Assembly: GCA_021819085.1 (NCBI GenBank)
Contig: JAKASJ010000026.1
Location: 1 to 41,219, forward strand
Length of the DNA stretch: 41,219 nucleotides
DNA from: Pseudomonadota bacterium
Lineage (GTDB): Bacteria; Pseudomonadota; Gammaproteobacteria; Acidiferrobacterales; UBA6901
Reading direction: 5' to 3'
Shown here: positions 10,370-18,054 of the stretch, piece by piece
How the letters are laid out: each line of letters opens with the position of its first letter
Numbering within the stretch: the first letter of the stretch is position 1
Position numbers and translations under genes: made by a program
Notes under the pieces: generated by a model
The model's database searches: none
What the model saw: only the letters and a program-made list of their open reading frames with translations
Told to the model about the DNA's origin: nothing

Positions 10370-11455
10370 ATGAAAAACAACTACAAAATTGATCTGATCA
10401 ATACGACGGAAGGCTGGGCGACGCTTTCACTCCAGTGGAGCACGCTTCTCTCAGAGTCGGACTCTGATTCGTTGTTCCTCACCCGCGGCTGGATGGAAAG
10501 CTGGATACAATGCTTCATGGGGAGCAAGCGCAGTCTTTTTGTTCTCGTCGTGCGAAATAGTGATGGGCCTGTCGCAATCGCACCTTGGTACCTGGAGACG
10601 GGCCGCTGTGCCGGCCTGCGTTCTCGGGAAATCCGCTTTCTCGGAACACCGGAAACCGGTTCGGACTATCTTGATGTCATAGCACGGCATGGCTACGAAA
10701 AGGATGCCGCCAATGCTATCTATGATTACCTGTTTGGAGCCGGAAGCCGGCATTGGGACCAGCTTTCCCTCAGCGATCTACCCGCAGAGTCGCGGTTCCT
10801 GTTTCATTTCATGAATCGGCTTGATGAGGCCGGGAAGTTCTCGGAACTCCGCCGCAACGCCTATATACCACGCACGACGTTGCCAGCAACAACCAAGAGC
10901 TATTTTGAAGGGCTGTCCGCAAGACGCCGCGCCCGCTATCGCAAGGACTGGCGACATCTCGAAAAACACGGAGCGTGCCATATCACCTATCAGGGTCAGA
11001 ACACGGATGAAAGCCTGCCACGGTTTTTTGCACTGTACACCGCTCAAAGCAAACATGACGGCAGTACCCTCAATCGTTTCCTGCAGGTGTTGTCCGGCAA
11101 AGGCACTACCGTATCACTCCAGATCGACTTCCTCGTAGCGAAGGAGCGCGACATTGCCGCGCTCCTTCATCTTGTTTACGGGAATACGCTTCACCTTCTG
11201 GCGCAAGCGAGCGACAAATCTTTTGATCGACGCCTCAGTCTCGGCAACGCTCTCATCGGTAAGTGCCTGGACAGAGCGATTGAGGCGAAGGTCGCGTGTT
11301 ATGATTTCCTGAAGGGTGGCGAAGAATACAAGTTCGAATGGTCGAATTCTGCAAAGGCTTCCTTGACTCTTCAGGTGGGACAACGGAACCTCCGGTCGTA
11401 TCTGTGCACCGCTTCCCGCCTGCTACGCAATCTCGCCAAGGCAATCCTGCGATAA
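10370..11455 (+). CDS. GNAT-fold N-acyltransferase (BioF2/CelD-like)
   Basis: The 361-residue protein resembles the double-GNAT acyltransferases (Acetyltransf_6, CelD/BioF2-like) common in polysaccharide loci. Visible features are SLFLTRGWMESWIQCF near the N-terminus, a hydrophobic strand LFVLVVRNSDGPVAIAPWYL, a basic RRRARYRKDWRHLEKHG helix, and the C-terminal hallmark YDFLKGGEEYKFEW followed by a basic helix. It probably acylates an amino sugar or links an acyl group to the EPS repeat unit in the cytosol; the donor is unknown. The ATG at 10370 follows a GTG three codons earlier, and either could serve. The glycosyltransferase gene begins 12 bases after the stop, so the two form an operon. 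Confidence 0.82.
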   Translation: MKNNYKIDLINTTEGWATLSLQWSTLLSESDSDSLFLTRGWMESWIQCFMGSKRSLFVLVVRNSDGPVAIAPWYLETGRCAGLRSREIRFLGTPETGSDYLDVIARHGYEKDAANAIYDYLFGAGSRHWDQLSLSDLPAESRFLFHFMNRLDEAGKFSELRRNAYIPRTTLPATTKSYFEGLSARRRARYRKDWRHLEKHGACHITYQGQNTDESLPRFFALYTAQSKHDGSTLNRFLQVLSGKGTTVSLQIDFLVAKERDIAALLHLVYGNTLHLLAQASDKSFDRRLSLGNALIGKCLDRAIEAKVACYDFLKGGEEYKFEWSNSAKASLTLQVGQRNLRSYLCTASRLLRNLAKAILR

Positions 11456-11467
11456 ACGAGGCTGAAA

Positions 11468-12628
11468 ATGAAGATCAAGTTTGTCTCCTGCTGGTATCGC
11501 ACTTCGTACGGAGAATACACGGACGGCTTGCGCAGCGCCCTGGAGAGGCAGTTCGGTTCAGAAATCGGTGTCATTACTTCCAACTGCGGCTGTGGAGATC
11601 CAGCGGAAATCAAGGGCGTATTCCAAAATCAGCGCTGCGAGTTCCTCAGGTTCCCGCACGTCCACTACTACAAATCCACCAATCCGGTGAAATACTGGCT
11701 GAGGACAAAGGCGAGTCACCTGATGTACCAAGAAAGGGCAAGACGTTATCTGCGTCTTGCAGGCGATGCCGATGTTCTGCACTTTCAGCAAGTGCTCAAT
11801 GCCTTCGGATCTGCGGCAGCATTCGGCTGGCTCAGTCTTCCTGCGCGGGCGGCACGGGTCATCACCGTTCATGAACTGGATCCACATCAACTGGATCTTC
11901 CCGAAAGCAACCTGATCTACAACAGGGCCGACCGCATTTTCGTCCATACCGCGGACCTGCGCAAAAAACTGGTGGACCTGGGCGTGGACAGCGGGCGTAT
12001 CGATCTTGTGGAACACGGGATCGATATCGGCCCCTTGCCCGACGGTCCCAGACAGGGAATCATCTTTTACGGCGGACATACGCTGCATCGCGGCAAGGGG
12101 GTCGATACCCTGTTCCAGGCCATGGCACAGCTGAAGGCGCGACTGAAAGAAAACACACCCACACTTGTGATTCATGGTCACTATGGGGATGTGACGCCGG
12201 AGTACGGCCTGCAGCTCGCAGAAGAAACCGGCATCACCGAACTCGTGCGATGGCGAAATCAGATCGATGCACAGGAAACTGCCGAGGCGTACGGCAAGGC
12301 ACTGCTCTGTGTACTGCCGTACACTGGCAGCTTTGCCGGCTGGCCGGCTGTCAACGCCCTGACCTACGGAACTCCCGTCATCGCCACACGTCGCGCCGGC
12401 TTGCCCGAACATCTGGGTGAGGCGGCAGTGTGGGTCCCGGAGAACGATTCGCAATCACTGGCTGAAGCCATCCTGCGGTTGCTGACAGACGAACGTGCCC
12501 GACAGGAACTCGTCGCCAGCGGCCGAACGCGCGCCGAGTCGCTGTTTGGCTGGGACACCATCGCTGCAAAGACCATGGCTTCCTATAAAGCGGCCTTGGA
12601 CCACAAGCGGGCCGGCGCCGGGCGCTAG
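11468..12628 (+). CDS. GT4-family glycosyltransferase
   Basis: The 386-residue protein has the two-domain GT-B layout. The N-terminal half starts MKIKFVSCWYRTSYGEYTDGL, has the acceptor-side motif ITVHELDPHQ and then VEHGIDI. The C-terminal half has the strand/loop IIFYGGHTLHRGKGVDTLFQA and the nucleotide-sugar binding region FAGWPAVNALTYGTPVIATRRAGLPEHLGEAAVWVP, where the usual E-x7-E is weakly kept. It should retain stereochemistry and extend the lipid-linked repeat unit at the cytosolic face. It follows the acyltransferase with a 12-base gap and has a CGAGG ribosome-binding site. Sugar specificity cannot be inferred. Confidence 0.9.
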   Translation: MKIKFVSCWYRTSYGEYTDGLRSALERQFGSEIGVITSNCGCGDPAEIKGVFQNQRCEFLRFPHVHYYKSTNPVKYWLRTKASHLMYQERARRYLRLAGDADVLHFQQVLNAFGSAAAFGWLSLPARAARVITVHELDPHQLDLPESNLIYNRADRIFVHTADLRKKLVDLGVDSGRIDLVEHGIDIGPLPDGPRQGIIFYGGHTLHRGKGVDTLFQAMAQLKARLKENTPTLVIHGHYGDVTPEYGLQLAEETGITELVRWRNQIDAQETAEAYGKALLCVLPYTGSFAGWPAVNALTYGTPVIATRRAGLPEHLGEAAVWVPENDSQSLAEAILRLLTDERARQELVASGRTRAESLFGWDTIAAKTMASYKAALDHKRAGAGR

Positions 12629-12864
12629 GTTCGGAGCCACCTCTGCGAAGAGTCACACGGCTGCCGGACCTATCGCGCAAACAGCGGTTGCTCGCGAACT
12701 GTGTCAGCCTGCCTCTTGCAGGCCGATTGAAATGAACCTTTCGACGCATCCGGCCCCGATTCGAGCTTTCCGTTGCATGAATCTATTTTCCTCTGTTGAC
12801 CTATGCCAATGTGACGCAAACGTAGGCTGGACGCGGGGTTGAGGTTGATACGAGGAGGTCCCCG

Positions 12865-13425
12865 ATGGGTGAGCACAAATTGCCGGCGGTGAAGGCGGTG
12901 GCGACGGCATGTCAGGAAGCGGTCAAGGCGATGATCGAAGCGCCGGACGAAGCGATGCGGGTGCAGACGCCGGGAGGCGTATTCACGGTGTGCTGGGACG
13001 AGCGCGGCAGTGCCACAGCGTTGGGGCAACTGGCGTTCTTCGCCGAGTACTTGGAAGCTACCGGTCAGTTCGAGCGATGACTCAAGAGCTGCCCCCTGAA
13101 CTGCACGAGTCCCAACGCACCCGAGCGGGTCGATGTACTGGGGACGTCGATGTTGTCGATTCTGGACGGACATTGCCGCTACGTCCATGTGGGCACACTG
13201 CGCGGGGATGGCGTAGCTCCGGGTATCCTGGGGATGAACAAGCTGATTGGCGATAACAGTTTGCGTCGCGCACTGAGCGCCATCGCACCAGCAGCCTATG
13301 AGACGCACACCGAGTGCCAACACACCGCGCAACAAGCGCAGCTTGCCCGTGCGGTACAGTGGATGCAGGACCAGCTCAGGCACAGCATTGCGCAGGCCAC
13401 CGCGACACCGTGGATTCTGGATTGA
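12865..13425 (+). pseudogene. DDE transposase remnant (IS4/IS1380-like), N-terminal part
   Basis: The frame opens at an ATG with a good GAGGAGG site and reads MGEHKLPAVKAVATACQEAV, later GGVFTVCWDERGSATALGQ. It meets an in-frame TGA at 13078-13080, most simply a lost Trp codon, then continues in the same frame through NAPERVDVLGTSMLSILDGH and SLRRALSAIAP to TPWILD at 13422. Related transposases continue from WILD into the DTTxKxLYGHQ segment that carries the first catalytic Asp. Here the sequence switches abruptly to ydcF-like DNA. The element therefore has only its N-terminal domain plus a nonsense mutation and cannot be active. The family name is from memory and uncertain. Confidence 0.7.
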
Positions 13426-13429
13426 TGTT

Positions 13430-13662
13430 CTGATGCGTGTCGAGGGAATCCGGTTCAATATGGATATCGGCTGCAGGAACTCCCGTTCGTTCGGCGATAC
13501 GCACCATTCGAGCGGCATCCGAATCCGTGCTGTCCGGGGTCGGTGCTCCTGAAAACAAAATAGTGCCCCCGATCCGATCCCACAGCTGCACTCCGGTATC
13601 GGTGCTCTCCCATCCGGCCTCACCAAGCTCGGGAATCCGGCCATTGCGCGTCACCCGCAGCC
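13430..13662 (-). pseudogene. Internal fragment of a second ydcF-like gene
   Basis: On the minus strand this segment translates from WLRVTRNGRIPELGEAGWES to EPDSLDTHQNI, about 78 codons. It aligns without gaps to the middle of the intact YdcF-like protein encoded at 14047-14817, with roughly three quarters of residues identical by eye. Both ends are abrupt: transposase sequence adjoins one side and acyltransferase-like sequence the other, and the N-terminal membrane part and the C-terminal third are missing. It is a diverged paralogous fragment rather than a recent tandem copy. Confidence 0.75.
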
Positions 13663-13965
13663 AGTCACAAGACCCGCTACGACCCGGCTTTTTCGAAAAA
13701 TTCTCCCGGCCGTACACTGCGCAAGACTGTGCTGCACGGTCTTTACCAGGACGGCAGCTAAGCGATCTACGATCTGCCGGGCACACGGGATGCATGGAAA
13801 AAGGAATGGACGGCTCGAACGCTGCTGCGCCTGCGGCTGCGCGGGGAAACAGAGCTGCCGCCCTTCTTCCGCCACCGACGGTGGGCGCTCATAGCATCGA
13901 TTGTAATCGGTCGAAAACCGCTAGATAACATCTGTTTGCACCCATCGGACGTCGAACGCGAATAA
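13663..13965 (+). pseudogene. Acyltransferase (GNAT-like) C-terminal fragment
   Basis: Plus-strand translation gives SHKTRYDPAFSKNSPGRTLR followed by a helix and LYQDGS, an in-frame TAA at 13759-13761, then AIYDLPGTRDAWKKEWTART and a basic arginine-rich tail ending at TAA 13963-13965. The order (Y-D-xx-F-xxx-SPG-xxLxxxVL, then YDL-xG-xxxxK-xEW) matches the C-terminal end of Acetyltransf_6-type acyltransferases, as in the gene at 10370-11455, but it is too different to be a copy of that gene. It lacks its N-terminal two thirds and carries a stop, so it is a dead fragment. Confidence 0.55.
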
Positions 13966-14046
13966 CATCGGAGCCGGAGATCTTTGCTGTATCGCGGCTG
14001 CGGAGCGCCCAGCACACACCATACACGGGCTCCTGCCGGACCGGAC

Positions 14047-14817
14047 TCAGGCCCAGCCGCGCAAACGGTAATACCACAGCCCTACCCACTCGTGGAGTAC
14101 GTCCTCGAGCACTACCGGAGCATTGTTGCTCGGCATCCACGAGTACACCGTCAAGCGTTGATCGCTTCGGTAAAAACAGGGATAGGGAATCATCCGCAAA
14201 CCGAGACGATGCACCACAGCCATTGTCCGCATCATATGGAATGCGGTCGTTACCAGCCACACGGAACCGTGGAATCGGCGTATGCGCCTGCGGGAAAACT
14301 GGATATTCTGATGCGTGTCGAGAGAATCGGGTTCGATGCGGATGTCCGTGTCCGGCACACCCATCAGCTTCGCCACGCGCGCCATTTCGGCTGCCCCAGA
14401 GTCCGAACTGTCCGGCGTTGATGCACCGGAAAACAGCATGATGCCGCCGATCCGGCGCCACAAGCGCACACCGGCGTAAGTGCTCTCCCATCCGGCCTCG
14501 CCGAGCTCCGGAAACCAGCCATGGCGTGTCACCCGCAGCCATCCGCCGGACAGGACAACGATCAAGTTCTTCCCTTGAACGACGCCGGTCAGAGATGGTG
14601 GACTATAGGCATCTTCAAGCTGCTGCAGCAGAAGATTGGAAAGAAACGGCGTGCTTACCAAGTAGGTAGCCGCTGCAGCCGCAACCAGCACATAGCGCCA
14701 GCGGCGAAGTCCGCCTGCCCGCGACCTGAACGCGGCGAGCGCCATCACAATCAGAACTGCGCAGACGTAAAACAGGGGCACAAAGAGCATTTCTGACAAA
14801 TCTCTGATTGACGGCAT
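14047..14817 (-). CDS. YdcF/SanA/ElyC-type membrane protein (DUF218)
   Basis: The 256-residue protein has two N-terminal hydrophobic segments (about 10-30 and 40-60), then a DUF218 domain. Visible family features are LIVVLSGG, the Gly/Glu-rich FPELGEAGWES, IMLFSGA, MARVAKLMGVP, EPDSLDTHQN (usually S-x-xT-xENA) and VWLVTTAFHMMRTMAVVHRLGL. Members such as ElyC and SanA affect envelope polysaccharide or undecaprenyl-phosphate metabolism; the reaction is not established. It is flanked on both sides by IS debris, and part of a second copy lies 400 bases away. It may be a locus gene stranded by rearrangement. Confidence 0.85.
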   Translation of the reverse strand: MPSIRDLSEMLFVPLFYVCAVLIVMALAAFRSRAGGLRRWRYVLVAAAAATYLVSTPFLSNLLLQQLEDAYSPPSLTGVVQGKNLIVVLSGGWLRVTRHGWFPELGEAGWESTYAGVRLWRRIGGIMLFSGASTPDSSDSGAAEMARVAKLMGVPDTDIRIEPDSLDTHQNIQFSRRRIRRFHGSVWLVTTAFHMMRTMAVVHRLGLRMIPYPCFYRSDQRLTVYSWMPSNNAPVVLEDVLHEWVGLWYYRLRGWA

Positions 14818-15076
14818 CGCTACTATCCTTCAGGGTCGTGGTGACTGCTGGTTATTACCGCACAGAAAAATCCCGATCACCCAGGAGCACAGGCTCCATT
14901 TTCTGTTGATTGGCGACCGTACCCCATCCAGTAAATCGACCCCCGCCATCAGGCCCTAGTTGCCTTGGATCGTGGCGAGCGGTTGAAACAGAACTGCGTT
15001 GAAGGTCATCCGGTCAGGCTTTCGGGCACGCCCGGCGACGGTATCAGAACCCGGGGCATTTCGCGAGCAGGAACCT

Positions 15077-15138
15077 TTTCCAAGGTAGCATGAGCCTGAA
15101 GGAGGGCCCGTGTTTCCAGCGTGACATGAGCCTGAAGG
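15077..15138. repeat. Imperfect tandem repeat, 36-base period
   Basis: A 26-base unit at 15077-15102 recurs at 15113-15138. The two share the leading TTTCC and an identical 14-base core CATGAGCCTGAAGG (15089-15102 and 15125-15138), with a few changes between. It lies next to the IS3 remnant and may be part of an IS end or a duplication made by it. Confidence 0.6.
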
Positions 15139-15198
15139 CGGCCTTGAGTCTGGCATCAACCGGAGACGATCTGCGCCGGCGCTGCTTGCCTCCACAGG

Positions 15199-15324
15199 TT
15201 CTGCAATCCGCTGCGTCTGCATTCTTCGCTCCGCTACTTGTCACCCAACGAGTACGTACGCAGAATGCAACACGCTGATCAGTCCCCCTCTATGAGGTCC
15301 GCCGCGCAGGGACCACTTCATTGA
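15199..15324 (+). pseudogene. IS3-family transposase (OrfB), 3' remnant
   Basis: The frame reads FCNPLRLHSSLRYLSPNEYV and continues to a TGA at 15322-15324. The pattern N-x-x-R-x-HS-x-LxYLSP-x-EY is the hallmark C-terminal end of IS3-family integrase-type transposases. Upstream the similarity fades within about ten codons, so only the last forty or so codons survive. Terminal inverted repeats were not recognised. Confidence 0.7.
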
Positions 15325-15489
15325 TCGTAACGGGTAGTTTCGGGCATGTGGTTTTCCGCTCTCTGGAGAAGATCATATTACGATCTGAAAGCGATCCCAC
15401 GTACCGCGTGCACGGACTGGCGGGGACGAATCTGATCTAGGCAGCTACGGCCCACCACCCCCGACTTTTGCTCTGAGCCTCGCCGCTTG

Positions 15490-16473
15490 TCAGCCACGCC
15501 ACCATGACGGTCTGTAGAAAAAACCGACCGTGCGCCCGAGATAATAGAAATAAAATATGAGCGCATTCACTGCAATCACGAAAGGAGAACAATGGCGGTA
15601 GCGAACGACCGCCGACGCGACGAGCAAACCAAACAGCGTCGCCAGGGCGCCGACGGCCATTCCCCACATTCGAGAGGGGGCGATAAGCGCCGAAAATATC
15701 ACGACATGAAGCACGAAAAAGGCGATCGATGCGAGCGCTACTTTTGATTCGACGATTTTGTGCCAAGAGCCGAGATCACCGCGACCGTGCCAGGCCTCCC
15801 GGCGCACGAACGCGATGATTCCTTTCGGAAACCCGCGATGAATGACCTCCAGATTCTGTTCGTTGATCAGCACCGCGCCCCGGGCAAGCGCACGCCTGCA
15901 GAATTCGTAATCCTCGCCGGTATCAAGGCTCGCGTCGAAACCACTGAGCCTCAGGAAGTGATCGCGCCGGATAATCAGGTGTCCGGAACCAATGTGCGTG
16001 GTTTCGGCCAGTACGGCAAAGTTGCGAAACCAAAATCTTTCGATCCAAGTTCCGTCAGTGGGCGCGGTGCAGTGTGACCCCGTAATGACCGATGAGCCTG
16101 AATTGAGCTCCCGCATTGCCTTGCTTATATGTAGTTGCCATGACTTCGTGAGGTCAACGTCGGCATCGAGAAATACGAGGATCTCGCCAAGGGCCTGTTG
16201 CGCGCCGAAATTCCTCAGAGAGGCGATGGTCCCTCCGGGGCGCACGAAGACCCTGGCATTCGAACTGCTGGCCACCATCGCCGTTCGATCCTCCGAACCA
16301 TGGTCGACCACGATTATCTCGTATTCCCCGAGTCCGCTTGCGTATCGCCGTATCGATTCTATGGTCGGACCGATGTTGCGTTCTTCATTGCGGGCCGGAA
16401 TGATGAACGAGATTGTCAGCTGGCTTGCCATATCCGCCGGTGCCACGGGCGATAACTGCTCACGCGATATCAT
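15490..16473 (-). CDS. GT2-family glycosyltransferase, membrane-anchored
   Basis: The 327-residue protein has a GT-A fold N-terminal domain: ISFIIPARNEERNIGPTIES, EIIVVDHGSEDRT, SLRNFGAQQALGEILVFLDADVDL (DxD metal/nucleotide site), then FDASLDTGEDYEFCRRA, matching the ED catalytic-base region. About three hydrophobic segments follow from residue 245 (ALASIAFFVLHVVIFSALI, AVGALATLFGLLVASAVV, FVIAVNALIFYFYYLG). It would add a sugar to a lipid-linked acceptor at the inner membrane. The start at 16473 is weakly supported; an internal Met at 16431 is also possible. It diverges from the jelly-roll gene. Confidence 0.85.
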   Translation of the reverse strand: MISREQLSPVAPADMASQLTISFIIPARNEERNIGPTIESIRRYASGLGEYEIIVVDHGSEDRTAMVASSSNARVFVRPGGTIASLRNFGAQQALGEILVFLDADVDLTKSWQLHISKAMRELNSGSSVITGSHCTAPTDGTWIERFWFRNFAVLAETTHIGSGHLIIRRDHFLRLSGFDASLDTGEDYEFCRRALARGAVLINEQNLEVIHRGFPKGIIAFVRREAWHGRGDLGSWHKIVESKVALASIAFFVLHVVIFSALIAPSRMWGMAVGALATLFGLLVASAVVRYRHCSPFVIAVNALIFYFYYLGRTVGFFYRPSWWRG

Positions 16474-16928
16474 GAATACGCTATCCGGTTAGTCACAATG
16501 TTGGATGGAGAACCTATGATTTATCGAATGACGGTAAAGGCATTGCGATGTGAAAGGCGCCCTGAAGGTAGGCTGCGCTCCGGAATCATCTGAGGCCGGT
16601 CGTGAAACGGTACCTAAAGTGCTGGCCAGTCCGGACTTTGGGTATTGCATGCTTTTTCATGCTGCGTTGCGAACAGGCCGTCCGTTAAGCGGAATCTCGG
16701 TCAACCACACCGGCCTTTGACACCGTTGCGGATGACTGCACACGGTATCGTGGACTCCGATCCTCATCGGAGTCCACGACGACTCGGGCGGTCGTACAGA
16801 CGGGAACCGGGATGGGCCAATTTCCGTTTACAGACCTGCCCAAGGGACAGTATGATCTTGAGATAATACCCGCGACATGCAACATGCCGAAAGGCCCGAA
16901 TCAGTCCCTGGCGCCAAAGAGGTTCGCA
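16474..16928. other. Divergent intergenic region with long perfect hairpin
   Basis: These 455 bases separate the GT2 gene from the secreted jelly-roll protein. A 13-base perfect inverted repeat at 16748-16779 is the main feature and is listed separately. A perfect TTGACA lies at about 16718-16723 but no -10 box follows at normal distance. The plus-strand frame is open from 16812, but its first 39 codons precede a good ribosome-binding site and a signal peptide and are probably untranslated. Confidence 0.45.
16748..16779. repeat. Perfect 13-base inverted repeat, 6-base loop
   Basis: TCGTGGACTCCGA (16748-16760) is followed by TCCTCA and its exact reverse complement (16767-16779). There is no T-run on either side, so it is unlikely to be an intrinsic terminator. 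It lies about 150 bases before the start of the secreted protein gene and could be an operator, an mRNA hairpin in its leader, or an insertion-element end. Confidence 0.7.
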
Positions 16929-17789
16929 ATGTACAGCATTTACCTGCTCCGGGCAGCAGCACCACCTGCCAGCCACCGCAGAGCCGCTACGTTCCTCGCC
17001 CTTGTGGCAATGATCGCATGCGCACTGACGATGCACGATGCTTTTGCGACCGTTTTGTTTCGGGACGGCTTCGAGAGCGGCAACCTGAAGCATACCGAAA
17101 ACGGCATCGTATGGGGATCAAGCGCCCATACCAGGGTCAGCTCCGCCAATCCGCGGACGGGTACCTACAGCCTGCAATTCAACTACCTGGCGGTCCCGCC
17201 CGGAAAGGATGACTGGTCGGAACAACGCATCCAATTCCATCGTCCATACACGGATCTCTGGTTCAGGTACGATCTTTACATTCCGGGCAACTACTACCAC
17301 CGGATCCAACCGTCCTCGCCATCGAACAATAAATTCTTCGCCATCTACCGGGACCCCTACGGAATTCCAGGCTTCCAGGTGAACTTCTCTACCGAACCCA
17401 ACGGTAGCGGAGGTTCGAATCTAGAGGTCCATTATTATTACAATGGCACCGAGCAGAAACCGATCAGCCCGGAAGGCGCCGGAAACTTCATCAGCTCCGC
17501 CGATCTGGGCCATTGGCACACAATCGTCATCCACGTCAAGGTTCCGAGCGGCAATGACACGAACGATGGCGTCATGCAACTCTGGAAGGACGGCAGACAG
17601 TTCGTGAACATCACAAACCTCGACTCCTGGGGCGGCACGAACAAGAACTACATCGATGCCGCCTACCTCCTGGGCTGGTCGAACTCAGGTTTTACCCGGA
17701 AGACGGATTTCTACATCGACAATGTGATCGTCTCTGACTCCCCGATTTCGCCGGATTCACCCGTCGCGCCCGGCACCACCGCGAAGTAA
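16929..17789 (+). CDS. Secreted jelly-roll-like protein, possible polysaccharide lyase or binding protein
   Basis: The 286-residue protein has an N-terminal signal peptide (Arg-rich start, hydrophobic FLALVAMIACALTM, cleavage near AFA/TVLF). The mature part is beta-rich and aromatic: LFRDGFESGNLKHTENG, then NPRTGTYSLQFNY, LWFRYDLYIPGNYYHR, NNKFFAIYRDPYGIPGFQVNF, WHTIVIHVKVPSG, MQLWKDGRQFVNITN and TDFYIDNVIVSD. That is the layout of concanavalin-like/LamG jelly-roll domains found in polysaccharide lyases and EPS-binding proteins. I cannot identify a catalytic triad, so activity is not claimed. It lacks a PEP-CTERM tail. The ATG at 16929 was chosen because of AAAGAGGT just upstream and the signal peptide directly following. 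It may trim or bind the EPS outside the inner membrane. Confidence 0.72.
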   Translation: MYSIYLLRAAAPPASHRRAATFLALVAMIACALTMHDAFATVLFRDGFESGNLKHTENGIVWGSSAHTRVSSANPRTGTYSLQFNYLAVPPGKDDWSEQRIQFHRPYTDLWFRYDLYIPGNYYHRIQPSSPSNNKFFAIYRDPYGIPGFQVNFSTEPNGSGGSNLEVHYYYNGTEQKPISPEGAGNFISSADLGHWHTIVIHVKVPSGNDTNDGVMQLWKDGRQFVNITNLDSWGGTNKNYIDAAYLLGWSNSGFTRKTDFYIDNVIVSDSPISPDSPVAPGTTAK

Positions 17790-17939
17790 CGCTGCCTCGC
17801 GCCGTGATGACCATCCGTGCACTCCCGCGCCTGCAGATCGCGTACATACTGTTGAGAAACCGAGGGAAGATCGCTGCGCCGGTTAAGCAACACTACCTGC
17901 GCTCTTGCGTCATGGGCAATAGCCCGGGGTGGTCGAAAG

Positions 17940-17957
17940 CGGAGTGGGTGGTATAAT
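17940..17957 (+). promoter_or_regulatory. Extended -10 promoter for ligase gene
   Basis: TGGTATAAT (17949-17957) gives a perfect TATAAT with the upstream TG of an extended -10. A -35 box is weak or absent. Transcription would start near 17964, about 90 bases before the ligase ATG at 18055. That also argues against using the in-frame start at 17929. Confidence 0.4.
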
Positions 17958-18054
17958 CGCGAAGGTACGTCGCCGCCGTACCCGCGATACCGGCTTGATT
18001 TCGATCTTTCAGGATGATGCTGGTACCGCCACACAATCCCAAGATGAGGGGCTC

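Larger units (their letters stand above)
14818..15489. other. IS-debris region without intact gene
   Basis: These 672 bases between the YdcF-like gene and the GT2 gene contain an IS3-type transposase remnant (15199-15324) and an imperfect direct repeat (15077-15138), both listed separately. The open frame at 14956-15222 on the minus strand overlaps the remnant and has no protein-like features. Nothing else was recognised. Confidence 0.5.

Noticed and set aside
14956-15222. Minus-strand open frame of 88 codons
   Set aside because: Composition is unlike a protein, and it overlaps the IS3 remnant and the direct repeat on the other strand.
16929-17789. Possible PEP-CTERM sorting signal on the secreted protein
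   Set aside because: The C-terminus has Pro and Ser (SPISPDSPVAPGTTAK) but no Pro-Glu-Pro, no following hydrophobic helix and no basic end.
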